From: Symbiodinium natans
Lineage: Eukaryota > Sar > Dinophyceae > Suessiales > Symbiodiniaceae
Length of the DNA stretch: 64,000 bases
Reading direction: 5' to 3'
Assembly (NCBI GenBank): GCA_905221605.1
Contig: CAJNDS010002612.1
Coordinates: 294,626-358,625, forward strand
Both the position numbers and the translations under genes were made by a program. Shown piece after piece: positions 29,882-40,719 of this stretch (positions within the stretch are counted from its first letter, which is position 1; each line of letters begins with the position of its first letter). The notes under the pieces were generated by a model that saw only the letters and a list, made by a program, of their open reading frames with translations, had not been told where the DNA came from and made no database searches.

Positions 29882-29961
29882 TTACGGCCTCCCCAGGCTT
29901 TTCGGGGACATGCCATGCGATGGACTCCTTACGGCCTCCCCATACTTTACGGGGACATGCC
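29882..29961. repeat. Two 33-bp direct repeats after the RNase H domain
   Basis: TTACGGCCTCCCCA, a variable 5-7 bp, then CGGGGACATGCC occurs at 29882-29914 and 29929-29961. CCCC and GGGG in each unit could pair as a small hairpin. The pair lies just past the end of the retroelement coding region and may be part of its untranslated end. Confidence 0.6.
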
Positions 29962-30199
29962 AGAGTCGCAGCTCTGAATGCGGTCTAACAGGCTCGTCTC
30001 ACCGTTTCAGTTGGTGGTGGTGCAGCGAGACTCCCCCTTTTTTCCTGGCAGTCTTTTTGGGGCTCCAGCAACAGCTTTGCTGCTCAGCTTCTTTGCTTTG
30101 CATTGCTCAGCCGTTGCACCACCAGTCAAAAGAACAGTCTCGCTGTGAGTTTGCTTTAGGTAGCTGGCTGTCGTAATAAAAGTCTTGTGAACGCACCAG

Positions 30200-31480
30200 T
30201 CCATCATGGGTTGGGCGGGGCCCGGGGCGTTTGCTTGGGCGGGTGGAAATAGTGTTTTGTATGAGGTATTTGGGGGGGCTGTGGATCAATGGGCAACCGA
30301 CTACTGCAGGGTCTTCTGCTTGATGAGGCTAGCCTCCGAGGCCGAGAGGGTCCGCAAGGCCACGGATTCACCATGGTTCACACAATCACAGGCTTGATGT
30401 CACTTGAGAGCTTCATCAGCCTCGGAAGTTGTGCCTTTTGCACTGCACTTGCATGAGTGCATGGGGATGCGCAGGTCTAAAGGGTCTTCATGTCGACGTT
30501 GCAAGGGTGAAGCTCTGACCTTCGCAGCATCTATGTATTTTCATCGTTTTTTCGGGGGGAAAGGCAAAACGACAACTTTAGGCGTTGGAATGTTCAAGAG
30601 CGCTTCCCATGCATTCTGGGACAGGCAGGGTTTCCCCTGATACTCTGCCCGATCATATGAGTTCAGGGATAAGCGATAGACCTTTCTGCTTGAGCATCAC
30701 AAGACATAGACACCGGACAGCGGACAGCCGTCCTCGTTCTTGTTTTCTTTCTCCTCTTGTAGGATTAGCCCGACACCGTAGCTTCAAACCCAGGAAAAAA
30801 CTTGGTACTAGTCGAGCTTTGGTCGTCGAGCTTTGGTCTTCCAGGGGTTACGTTTTTACGAGCAGCTGAGGCCGCCTGTGACGGAAAAACGGCGGCTTGA
30901 AGCCCGCACCCTGAAAAGATACCAAGGCGTACTGACCCGGCCCTGAAACTGCCGTTAGAAACTTCAAAAACCGCCGCGGTTGCATCGGCCCGAAACCGTG
31001 GTAGCTCCCTCGCCCCGGCAGCGCCTTTTGTGCCATGTGTCGCTCATGCCGGCTCTGTCGTGGAGCGGTGATGTGTAAGTTTGTGTTTGTGATACATTTC
31101 CTGAATGTGTTGACATCCAACTCAGCAAGGTGCGGTAGCATCATGTTGTTAAGTTCGCACCCACGTGTTTCGCGCCGACGTCGACCCAGTAAATGTTGAA
31201 GGCCTGGAATGTAGAGCTGCTTGCATTTTCAAATATTTCAAAACAACCTTGGACATGTTCGTGCAGCCACAGCTGTAAGTGGCTTGGTGTTGGGGCCACC
31301 GATTGACTTCTCCCAAGAGCGCGTGCGACGCTAGGCTGCATGTTCAACATGTTCGTGTACTGACAACCCTCAACCCTAAACCCTCAACCCAACCCTAAAT
31401 CTTAAACCTCAACCCTAAACCCTCAACCCTAAACCCAAAACCCTAGACGCTAACCACTAAACCTTAAACCAAGCCGCTTG
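30200..31480. other. Spacer without a supported gene
   Basis: Short frames only, the longest 98 codons on the minus strand (30848-31144) without family resemblance. From 31366 to about 31475 the sequence is a degenerate CCCTAAA-type array (variants CCCTCAA, CTTAAAC, CCCAAAA). Confidence 0.45.
31366..31475 (-). repeat. Degenerate telomere-type array (CCCTAAA)n
   Basis: Variant CCCTAAA, CCCTCAA and CTTAAAC words in a row. It lies directly upstream of the first candidate exon of the coiled-coil gene. Confidence 0.8.
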
Positions 31481-31492
31481 GCGAAGGTGGAC

Positions 31493-31654
31493 ATGTCCAA
31501 GCAGCGAAAGCCGTCAATGCGATCAGTTGCACGCCCCGCTTCCCCATCTTCACCATCTTCCCCGATGATGGCTGTGTACACTGTGCCGAGTGGACCCGAA
31601 CATCGCGATGCTCGACATGTTACCAACGCTTTGAATCGAGGACTTGACCAGGCC
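31493..31654 (+). CDS. Coiled-coil gene, candidate first exon
   Basis: ATG at 31493 opens 54 codons with a basic start (MSKQRKPSMRS), a Pro/Ser run and a helical end, then a GTGAGC donor at 31655. The next block begins after a CAG acceptor at 31756-31758, but the simple join does not keep the phase. Confidence 0.4.
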
Positions 31655-34600
31655 GTGAGCTGTGCGAACCAGTGGCCCAGCTCAACACCGAGGCGTTGTG
31701 TAGAAGTGCCAAGTTGCGTCGGGGTAGCGTTTTGCGGCTGTCTGTGCATGTGACTCAGGTTGATGGATCATATGAGGCACCAAATCACCGAGATGGGTGA
31801 GGAGGTGATGGACAGCATGCGCAAAGAGAAAGAGGAGCACCAGGAGGCCATTAAACGATTCATGTCGGAGTTTGACGATGTCAAGAAGATTCTCCACACG
31901 GGCATCAAGGAGATGAAGTCTGACAACGCAGCAACTGTCATGGAGATGCGAGAGGCGCAAGACAAGCATCTTAAGAGCGTGCGGGGGCAGCACGATGGGC
32001 TCCAGGAGGACATGCAGAGGAGTCAGCAACGTGGTCCAGAGGTAGAGCTCGGGTTTGGTTGGTTCTTGCCTTTAGCAAAAAAAGTACGGAAACAAAAGAA
32101 GACGGGGTGCCTGAGGCGCGCGCTCCTGGAGAAGTGCACGAGGATGCATGACATCCTTAATGCCCAAGAAGCAGTGTCACCGACCAGTTTCGCGCACAAA
32201 GTTTCTGGCAACCATGCTGGCAGATAGACTTTTCAGGAGACCGGAAGGGTTTTGGTGCAGGTTGCTGTCTTGGTCGATAGGCAGCCGCACTGCAGCCGCG
32301 ATTCCATTTTCAGATGCTTTCAGGGAGGTAATAGTCGTGGTTTCGCTCCGCGCCCAGGCATGCTAGAAGGCGTGAAGCACGTGCAGGAGCGAGCTGATGA
32401 AGTCCTCCGCACGATGCGCCAGTGCTGAATGTCGGACAGTTATGTGAGGCTTCTGATTTAGGAGTCGCCCTAAAAAGTCATGAGAGATCTCGGCGATCTC
32501 GGCTTGTTCACAACCCTAGTCCCTAAATCGCCTAAGCCCAAGATCCTCAGCCCTTGGTCTAAGGTCCAGCCTCTGTGACGGCCATGGGGCTCTTACTCGA
32601 GTGGCAAGCAAGATCAAGGAGGCGAACGTGTCAGCCGAGAGGCTCGAAAAGGAGTCCAAAGCTGCCTGTGCACATCTGGACTCCTTCAACACAAGCTTCG
32701 GAGGCACCTCGCGTGATATCAACATGAACGTTCAGAGCATGGACAGAACGTTGAAAGCGCTGGATATTGACAAGATGGAGCAGTGGCTTCGAGATTTTGA
32801 GAAGCGCAAGAGCAAGATGGACGCAAGCCTCAAGATCTTTTCTGAGACAGAGCAAGAGTGGACGATAATGGCGGCGGATTGCAAGAAAGCGAGCCAGTCT
32901 GTCGTTGACTGCACAAAGACGTTTCAGACAAGCGCGGAAAACCTACAGAAGATGAAGGGCATTTCCGATTCCCTAAAGTCTTTCGACACTGAGTTGGAGC
33001 TAATCATGTCCGGCGTCAGGAAATGCAATCCGCTGCTCATTCAGCAACTACAGGAGGCAGCAAAGAACTTTGATCCTGAGGCCACGCATGCAAAAATACG
33101 TGAGTTCATGCAAAAGCGGGAGGAGGACATCACCAAACTGATCCACAAAGTTAATGAAGATGCAAAGCAGAAGTTGCAACAAGCAGTCACGGACGTGGCA
33201 GAGAATGCTGTGCATCTTGGCTCGGCGATGTGAAAGGTTGACGGCACATCATGTTCTCTACCGGCTTGGGGCTTGGGGCTTAGGGCTTTAGGCTTTCGGG
33301 TTTAGGGTTTGGGGTTGAGGGTCTAAGTCGGTGCATTGTATTGGGTGGGAAGAATGTGGTCGAGTTCACGTCAATTCCGGCTGTGAAACCTTTTGATCTG
33401 CCACCGAGGATTTTCATGCACGCGTGATGCCTTCTACCGCATGATATGAGAATGCATCATTAGATAGAAGAAGACGTGATCAGCAAGTTTTACATCACAG
33501 TATGGATGCCTATCGCATCGTAGGGCCTACTGCCACCACCACAAGTACTTACTGTATGCAAAATATCCTACAGTCAGTGCTTCGATGTTCATGGGTAGTT
33601 GTTACTATAGATGCAATTGGTCGGAAACCTTCTGGTTGGGCAAACATACGCTTACCTATCACGACCCAGGAACCGTTAAGCGTGGTGCTGTGTAGTGCTT
33701 GGCCATGCCTGGTGTGAAAGGCTATCGGAAGCCTTTAAAAGGGCCACCCCCTCGTAATGGTACTGGGGGGCGGGTGGCTACTCTGAGTGCCACCTATTTC
33801 CGGGACCTATTTTGTCAGAGTGGGGGGGGGGGGGGGAAGAAATAGGTACCGGAGTGGTGCCTGGGCGTCCATTGGGCAGTCACGCGCAGCCTCATGCTCT
33901 TGTCAGAGTGGTCCCCCCCCCCCCCCCAACATCAAAAAAAAAAACGGAAAAGGTACGGGTACCTATTTTTTTAGGGGGGGGGGGGGGGAGGACTCCCCCC
34001 CCCCCTCGAGGGGGTGGTCGTCCTTTAAAGCCTGCAAAGTCCCAAAATCTGGAGCCCTCAGGTTCCAAAGTCTCCCATTGTGGTTGACGCTTAGGAATGT
34101 GATGTCCACCGAGAGCTTGAAGTGGAGGCAGTTCGAGAAGTGCTTGGATGACGGGCACAAAAAGATGGCCGAGCTGGCAAAAACTGCCGATGCTTCGATG
34201 CCTGGAGGCATGTTCTAGGGTTTAGGGTTTAGGGTTTAGGGTGTGGGGTTTAGGGTTTGGGCTTAGGGCGAGCTGTCCTTCTCTGACAGTGTTGGTTTCC
34301 TTCCTCCGAGAAAAGGAGGAGCAAGCCCAGGGGGCAGCAACATCTTCTTGTGACCTTGCCGTTCCTTAGTTTAGGGTTTAGGGTTTAGTTGTTTCATGAA
34401 TGTGGTTGTGTTCTGATCAGGCTGACACAGGCAAATCATGCCGGGTTGTTGGCTGCCAGTTCTGGAACAACGAAGGACTGTCAACTTTCAGGAGAAGTTG
34501 ACGGAGATGAAGGAAGTAGTTCAAGACTTGGACAGAAAGGTTTCGCATGCAATCGATACCTCGGCCAAGTCGTGGGAAGAGAGAGCCCATGGCGTCACCA

Positions 34601-35545
34601 GAGGATATCAGGAAGCCATGGAGACGTCCAGAAAGGCAATGGATGCTTCCGTCAAGATGGCCAAGAGTACCTCCGAGAGCTTGTCCAAGAACGACGAGGA
34701 CTTGGACGTTCAACCAAGCCCTAAACCCTAAACCCTAAACCCTAAACCCTAAACCCTAAGCCCTAAACCCTAAACCTTAAACTCTAAACCCTAAACCCTA
34801 AACCCTAAACCCTAAACTTTCAGAGCCCGCGAAATCCGAGGACCCTGAAGCCGGAACCCTAGAACTTCCTGGAGCCCAAGAGCCTTAAGTTGACCAGGAC
34901 TTGGAAAAAGTTGTCCAGGAGACCAGAGAGGCAATGGAGGCGATGCGCCAGCAGGCCAAAGCGACGGTGAGCAAGGAGTCGGCCGCTGCGACGAACTTGC
35001 TGAAGCAGCAGCTGAAAGACGTCAGCGAAGAGTTTGATAAGAAGATGCAGCAAGTGGCCGAGGAGCATGAGAAATCAGCCGCAAAGGTGTCCGGCACTTT
35101 CAGCGACCAGCTTCGCAAGGCGACCGAGCAAGTGCAGAGCTCCACAAAGCCATTCGTGGACGAGATGCAGAAGTTTTCAGAAGAGCTTGCAGGGTTGAAG
35201 GGGATCAAGAAAGAGGTCGGTAGCTTGACTGAAACCACATCCCCAAACACAAAGCTCTTAAGTGGACTTGGTTTTAGTGTTCGCCCCTTGTCAACGGAAA
35301 TGGATCGTTCAGGGTTTGTCATCTTGAACCCTAAACCCTAAACCCTAAACCCTAAACCCTAAACCCTAAACCCTAAACCCTAAACCCTAAACCCTAAACC
35401 CTAAACCCTAAACCCTAAACCCTAAACCCTAAACCCTAACCCTAAGCCCTAAACCCTAGACCCTGCAATCCAAGATCAAATTCTGGAGAGCGTGAATGGC
35501 ATTGTGAGCAAAGGCAAAGTCCTCGTTGCTGGAGTCTTGGCTTAG
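31493..35545 (+). CDS. Multi-exon gene for an alpha-helical coiled-coil protein (gene span)
   Basis: Seven or eight exon-like blocks on the plus strand share one style: long stretches rich in Glu, Lys, Met, Gln, Ala and Asp with heptad-like hydrophobic spacing. Blocks: 31493-31654, 31760-32041, 32358-32428, 32602-33233, 34095-34218, 34492-34707, 34890-35215 and 35475-35545. Together they give roughly 600 residues, ending at TAG 35543-35545. The pattern suits an extended coiled-coil or apolipoprotein-like helical protein, structural or membrane-surface binding, but no family is recognised and no enzyme motif is seen. Some phases between neighbouring blocks do not join with the simplest splice sites, so edges are approximate, or more than one gene is present. 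Telomere-type arrays sit in introns at about 34219-34400, 34722-34818 and 35325-35460. Confidence 0.55.
31760..32041 (+). CDS. Coiled-coil gene, exon
   Basis: Preceded by a CAG acceptor and followed by a GAG/GTAGAG donor. The translation is almost wholly charged helix (EEVMDSMRKEKEEHQEAIKR, then SEFDDVKKILHTGIKEMK). Another possible donor, GTGGTC at 32031, would suit the phase of the next block better. Confidence 0.6.
32358..32428 (+). CDS. Coiled-coil gene, small candidate exon
   Basis: After a CGCCCAG acceptor the frame reads MLEGVKHVQERADEVLRTM and ends at TGA (32426-32428). Its helical style matches its neighbours. The donor is not clear; a GC or unusual donor just before the stop is possible. 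Confidence 0.35.
32602..33233 (+). CDS. Coiled-coil gene, large exon
   Basis: A CTCGAG acceptor precedes 210 open codons rich in Lys, Glu, Asp, Ala and Met. Segments such as AERLEKESKAACAHLDSF and KMEQWLRDFEKRKSKMDASL show heptad-like spacing. Several Cys occur. The frame stops at TGA 33231-33233; a GTGCATC donor shortly before is an alternative. This is the best-supported coding block of the gene by length and composition. Confidence 0.65.
33820..34015. repeat. Homopolymer-rich segment with long G and C runs
   Basis: G runs of about 14 (near 33821 and 33974) and C runs of about 12-14 (near 33913 and 33998) with an A run between, and repeated words TTGTCAGAGTGG/GTCC and GGTACC. Opposed G and C runs could fold into hairpins or quadruplexes. 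It lies in a long intron or gap of the coiled-coil gene. Confidence 0.8.
34095..34218 (+). CDS. Coiled-coil gene, candidate exon
   Basis: Starts after a CGCTTAG acceptor and reads NVMSTESLKWRQFEKCLDDG and KKMAELAKTADASM before a TAG at 34216-34218; a possible GC donor (GGAG/GCATG) lies just before the stop. A TTTAGGG array begins immediately after. Confidence 0.5.
34214..34268 (+). repeat. Telomere-type array (TTTAGGG)n, intronic
   Basis: Units of TTTAGGG with variants, in the opposite orientation to the arrays at 34722 and 35325; a short second piece is at 34370-34388. Confidence 0.9.
34492..34707 (+). CDS. Coiled-coil gene, exon
   Basis: A classic CAACTTTCAG acceptor (ending 34491) opens a helical stretch of 72 codons in phase 0 (EKLTEMKEVVQDLDRKVSHA, then YQEAMETSRKAMDASVKM). 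It ends near GAC/GTTCAA, and a CCCTAAA array follows within 20 bp. Confidence 0.6.
34722..34818 (-). repeat. Telomere-type array (CCCTAAA)n, intronic
   Basis: About thirteen near-perfect CCCTAAA units between two exons of the coiled-coil gene. Confidence 0.95.
34890..35215 (+). CDS. Coiled-coil gene, exon
   Basis: After a CCTTAAG acceptor the frame reads DQDLEKVVQETREAMEAM and continues as charged helix (LKQQLKDVSEEFDKKMQQV) to a GAG/GTCGGT donor. A (CCCTAAA)n array occupies most of the following intron. Confidence 0.6.
35325..35462 (-). repeat. Telomere-type array (CCCTAAA)n, intronic
   Basis: About nineteen units, nearly all perfect CCCTAAA, ending about 10 bp before the candidate last exon. 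Confidence 0.97.
35475..35545 (+). CDS. Coiled-coil gene, candidate last exon
   Basis: Following a CCAAG acceptor the frame reads DQILESVNGIVSKGKVLVAG and closes with a TAG at 35543-35545. It is short, but its position right after the telomere-type array and its ordinary composition support an exon. Confidence 0.45.
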
Positions 35546-36059
35546 TAGCTCCGCGACCTTCCGAGCGTATGCGTTGATACTCATCATCGCCCTAGGCCGA
35601 AAGCTTGAACCCTAAACCCATGCCCAAGCCAACATTCTTGAACGTTCTTGTGTTTTGCTTTGGGTTCTTTGGCTTCTCAGCCTCATCCTTTGACTCTCTG
35701 AGGAGTGGGCAGCTCGCTTTTGGTAGGGAGTCTCGGCTGCTACAGCTCCGAACTCTTAAAATCCTCAACCCAGACCCTGGACGTACAGTGTGGGGGATAC
35801 CTAAGCCGCCTAAGCCCTAAGCCTTAAGCAATTTAAGCCCCAAAAGGCCCCCCAACCCATTCTTTGGGTTTGCACGGCTTGCAACCACGTGAGGTCAACT
35901 TCCTTGATTGCAGCGGCCACCAACTTGTTCGGCGGCCCCAGCCCAGTCGGAAATCACACAGCTACGTAGTATTCTAGGGGTCGTAGTAAACTCATAATAT
36001 TCCCTTCTGGTCCTTCAAGAATTGTCGACAGAACCCCCTCCAAAAAAAAGAAAAAAAAG

Positions 36060-36537
36060 TGCTCGTGACGGTTGCCGCGCCATGTTTGAGGCCCGGAAGC
36101 CAAGAGCCATCGACAATGCGGACCCCAAGCCTGCCCTAACCCCCCAAAACCCCAAACCCAAAATAGCCCGCAACCCGAAAACATCCGAAGCGCTTTTGGG
36201 ATGCCGCATTTGCCTCAAAACAGGAGCAAGGCAAAAGTTGCCTTGTGTCCTAGGAAGTTTTGGGGACAACCTCGCGGGACTCATTTATGAGGGCTTGTTG
36301 CGAGCTATGGGAGGAAAGGAGTATACCGCAGCGGACCCACAAACCGAAATCTTGAACAACCCGTGTCTTTGCGCCCATGGCAACCGAAAAACAAGCCCAT
36401 TTTCGACGATGACAGTCCTAGACCCCACAGTGCAGTGTGGCCGATTTGCTGACCCATCCTTAGTTTCCAGTGGAATGGGCCAAGTCGGCTTCCGCGAACA
36501 AATGTGGCAGCCGATCATGCGCGTCAGCGCTGCTTGG
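36060..36537 (+). CDS. Candidate exon, unknown protein
   Basis: An open stretch that ends in a good donor (CTTG/GTAAGC). The second half is protein-like: LPCVLGSFGDNLAGLIYEGL and VGFREQMWQPIMRV. The first part includes a basic KKRKK-type cluster from an A-rich run and a Pro/Lys segment derived from CCCAAAA words, which is doubtful. No ATG at a good place. It may begin a second plus-strand gene whose later exons are at 36854-36924 and 38008-38129. Confidence 0.35.
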
Positions 36538-36853
36538 TAAGCTTAGCTCTCTAAGGCTTCAGGTGTTTTTGGGGTTTAGGCGGTTCATGGGCTCAGTCCT
36601 TATCGAGAGAAGTTAGAGCATGATGGTTTGTTGCAAAGCCCCATCATAAAGCGCGAAGCCGGTGCTGCGAAGTGCTGGTCGGTGTCCACCAAGTTCGTGG
36701 CATGTCTGCGGGGTTCGGGTTAGAAGTTATTCTGCCGGCCCACATCATCCCAAGGATGAAGGATGGTCCCATATTATATGGTGCAATATGCCTTTAACGC
36801 GTCAAAGACGGACAGAAAGGCAAGAGGCCCACCGGAGCAAAGGAGCCAAACAG

Positions 36854-36924
36854 TGCTGTGATGACCGTGTTTTTTTTGTTGAGGACTTGGCAAGTGATGG
36901 ACTACAGGCTGTTGCCAGCCTGAG
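36854..36924 (+). CDS. Candidate small exon, unknown protein
   Basis: Bounded by a CCAAACAG acceptor and a CTGAG/GTAGGT donor; the translation CCDDRVFFVEDLASDGLQAV has ordinary protein composition. No family recognised. Confidence 0.4.
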
Positions 36925-37640
36925 GTAGGTATGCATATCAGTTCAACTACCTTCTGACGCATAATGTAGCTTTTATGCAAGCAACATGTCACATCTATGG
37001 TCCGGACTTGAAGGTTCATATCTAATTGGACATACCGCTCTTTGTACGCAAACCCCACGGCCTCGACAGCCAGGCCGGTGGGACGTTCACGTCGGCGGTC
37101 CAAGCGGTGCCACTCGGAGTTTGCACAGTCGGGCTGCGGGTACGACAAGCGACTGTGGGTTGAGGAAGAAGACGCCTGAGGGCACCGACCCGTATGAACC
37201 CGCAGCGAAAGTGAGCTTTGGCCCTTGAGCCCTGTTTGCGTGCCAGTTCATCAGAGTAAGTCCCTGCATTGTCTCCAGGCTGTGCAAAACCTTCGTTGCC
37301 TTTGTCGTCAGTGCTCGTGTGTTGCCAAGTAGGGTCGTGGCAGCTGCCAAAAGTCAGGAAGGGTAAACAAGGGAAGCAGGAGGTTCAGCAAAACGGCGGG
37401 CAGCGTGCGAGGGAGTCGGAAAACGGAAAGAATGGAGGCAGCTTGTTCTCTTACCCTTTACGCTTTCGGCCTGGGGCCTCGGTTGATGTGATAAAAATCA
37501 GCTTGCTTTGTCCTGTCATGATTGGGTTGATGGCCAAGATTGGTCTTGGAGTCTTGCAAGATCAGTGCGCCATAAATCCGCAGTAGGCTGCAAATCGCTT
37601 CTTCTACTGCTGAGCAACCGACTGCTGAGAATATTGTTCG

Positions 37641-37722
37641 GAACCCTAAGCCCTAAGCCCTAAGCCCTAAGCCCTAAACCCTAAACCCTAAACCCTAAAC
37701 CCTAAACCCTAAACCCTAAACC
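37641..37722 (-). repeat. Telomere-type array (CCCTAAG/CCCTAAA)n
   Basis: Begins as CCCTAAG units and changes to CCCTAAA, about twelve units in all. Confidence 0.95.
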
Positions 37723-37850
37723 CTTGTTGGTGCTTGGCTCTTGTCGCAGCAAGATGAGCATGATGTTCTTTTTTGGAGCCTCGGCTCGCAGCACCAGCTT
37801 GGGTCGGTTGTTTAGGGCCCACTAGCTGAGCAGAGCTACTTAACTCCCAT

Positions 37851-37897
37851 AGGGTTTAGGGTTTAGGGTTTAGGTTTAGGGTCTAGGGTTTAGGGTT
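37851..37897 (+). repeat. Telomere-type array (TTTAGGG)n
   Basis: About six units in the orientation opposite to the array 130 bp upstream. Confidence 0.9.
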
Positions 37898-38007
37898 CTT
37901 CCCATGATGCGTCCTTCGTATTCCTTAAAGGTGGAGGCTCGGGGACTCGAGGGCAGCAGCGTCTCTGACACATAGCTTTGTTGCATTCGACAAATGTCTC
38001 CATGCAG

Positions 38008-38129
38008 AACATCTAGACACCGACATTGGCAGCGTCATTGTTGGTTTGCCCAGTTCTGATGATGAGAAGGTGGTTCAGAAGTTCAGTCCTCAGAAATGGA
38101 ATATGGCGGGGTCATACTATGGAATTTGA
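38008..38129 (+). CDS. Candidate terminal exon, unknown protein
   Basis: After a TCCATGCAG acceptor the frame reads HLDTDIGSVIVGLPSSDDEK, then VVQKFSPQKWNMAGSYYGI and TGA (38127-38129). This looks like the C-terminus of a real soluble protein, ending on aromatic residues. It follows two telomere-type arrays (37641-37722 and 37851-37897) and a TTGCATTCGAC-rich lead. It may belong to the same gene as the exons at 36-37 kb. Confidence 0.45.
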
Positions 38130-38199
38130 GGAGTTGGCCGTAGTAGGCATTCTGACGTGGGAGAAGTTTGCATCGCGTCCTCGCTTTGTTCGCAGGAGG

Positions 38200-40500
38200 C
38201 CGACGCGGTCTTGACACAGACGATCCTGATGGCGAGGCTGGGGATGACTTGCCCTTCGCTTTGACGCCGCGGTCGGAGCAAAAGCAGAGCTGCGAGCTCT
38301 GGACTTGGGCTCCGAGACTCCGCTGAGCTGCTTATGAGCAGGCCAGAAGGCTCCCAGATTAGGCCCTTGAGCCGCAACACCAGAAACTGCCTCGGCGCCC
38401 TAATTCTCCCTAAGGCCTCACACCCTCGGGAGCGGAAAGCGCAGAGGATCCGAGGTCTGGGCCCATGAAGCGGGCACGGTACATGATGGTACGTCCCCTT
38501 CGCGTATGGGGAGTTGAAGTTACCAAGAGGCATGTTTGTCCCTGCACTCACTTCTCGGAGATTGCGCGTCGTTTGTCGTGGTCGGGCGCGCGTTGCACTC
38601 ATTGCACCTAGACTGTGGCAAGTATTAGACCTGTTGCCCGTGTGGACTCACCTTTGACTGTAGCAAATGTTCTGGGCTTGTGACAAGCCCCGGTCTGTGC
38701 GACGGAGCCAAAAGTGCGACAAAGGCTTGTAACAGAAGGGTCGGCCCTGCGACAACTACTCCCTCTGCCCCACCCCATAAGTTTGTAATGCCAGAGATGA
38801 TTGTTCGTTGGTTCAGTGACGGCGTCAGCCAACCAGTCCACGCGAGCCGCAAACTCTGTTCCTTCGGGCTTCCTCCGGGCTCCCTTCCAAAACCACCTCC
38901 GAAGCGTATGGCTTCCAGGCCCCTAAAGCTGCATAAGGGGGCCTCATCCCATAACGTGCTTGCCACTGTTTGACGCCGCTTGCAGTTGACAGAGGCGCGG
39001 CTTCACGGAGACCGAGGCCCATTGCAAGAGCCCTAAAGGAGCCTGCCTAGCCTACCTCTGCAGTCAACGCAACAACGTGCTGGTTGGGAAACCGGTTCTT
39101 TAGGTTGGCACTTCTTACAGGACTGGATCCGGCAAGGGCGTGCGGACGCCTTCCGTCCGTCGGCAGGTGCCTTCGAATCAAGGGGAAGTGCCGACCGGGC
39201 TGCCCTGAAGGGAACTCAAGCCACTCGTTCCAAGTGACAAGATTCTGGGTCAGGAGCTGTGCAGGCAAACCACGAGCCACCATCTCAGAAGAAGCACGTA
39301 TTTTGGAAGATCTGGCGCTGATGAGCTCCTTGCTTAAACGGCGCCCTCGGAACCTAACAGTCTTCCAACAGAGTTCGAGGGGTCTTGCCTCTACACAGGA
39401 TTTCCAAATCCCTTTCCCGGGTTGTCGCAGCTTTGACCTTGCAGCCGCTGGGTTGGTTTCACTTGAAGGGAAGGCCTTCTGCTAAAGTATGGCGACAGGT
39501 TTCAGAAAAAGGAGGGCGGCCCACTTGCAACGGCCCCTGAGGTAGCACAAAGACCAGTTGAAATCCGGATGTTTTGCTGTTTTCTCAGCACAAGAAGCCA
39601 CAAAGCATTGACCTCCGTATGTTTAAACTCTGGCGGCCTGACGCCATGCTCTGCGCATGTCATATAAAGTACCTTTTTGATTGCTTACATCTCCGGATGT
39701 AAAAGAACTAAAAAGACGTCACCATATGCTCCCCAGAGCAACTTAGAATTAAGAGCCTGTTCTGACGGCCATGTCCGGGATAGTTGCATAGGGCTCTGCG
39801 TTGCGGTGCGTTCAAGGCAGCCCCACCCTCACAGCACTGGCTTGGGCTCGTAGCATCAAGCTTGTTGAGCCTCCTAAAGCTTCTGCGCTGCACAAGCGTG
39901 CCGCGGGGTACGCCTGCGATGACATGGGCGGTGGGATGTCTGAAGAGTTTTTCAAACTATGGCTTGAAACGGGGCGCAACCCCATTTGTAAACCTTTCGG
40001 ACCCTGTAAGGACCCTAAGATTGCTGTGCATACAGCCGTGTCAGCCATCAAATTCATCAAATCTTGGAGCATGTTCGAACTATGCTTTACGGGGACGGGT
40101 CCCGAAGTGCATACCCGGTTTTGTACTGAACGTCGGTCCAAAACGTGTTTCTGCTTTCATGTCCTGACACCCTCTTTTCGACCCTCCAGTTTGGCCTGGC
40201 TAAAGGGATGTAGGTCGCGAGACCATGGCAAACCTTCTCACACACACAGCCACAAAGTTCCTGCAAAGTCTTGAGCTTCATGTCTCTGAGCCATCACAAG
40301 CCGAAGCGCCTCAAGTGCCCAAGTCACAAGTCTCTCCGCAGCACTTGCGGGGGAGCAGTGTTGTCTCTGTGCCTAGCTTTCAGGCCGGCCTTTTCTGCTT
40401 TAGACCAGAATCTTCAAGCTTAAGGGGGCTGCTAGGATCCAGCCGTGTGCCCCAAGATGGTTCCATCGTCCGAGCTTGTCAGTCCCGAGGCCCTGACCTG
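38200..40500. other. Spacer without a supported gene
   Basis: Several plus-strand frames of 100-160 codons occur (39084-39485, 39784-40274), but composition, splice context and lack of family resemblance do not support any of them over the shadows in other frames. Confidence 0.4.
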
Positions 40501-40719
40501 AAAGCTTGTGAAAGCCCAAGGGGCCTTAAACCATCCCAAGCTCCCGCCTACGGGGCGCAGGCGGCGAGGACCTCAACGTTCCATGCTGAGCTGAGGTTGA
40601 AGATGGTTGCTGTTTGTAGCCATGCTTTGCCCATGTGGCTTTTGTGATTGCTGCGGGGTGGAGGGGCCGGGCTGGCTTGATTGATCCCTGTGTATCGCCT
40701 TCTCCGAGTGCGGGAGGTG

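Noticed and set aside
12770-30200. Long terminal repeats bounding the DIRS-like element
   Set aside because: I compared the flanks by eye and found no matching direct or inverted repeats; ends remain undefined.
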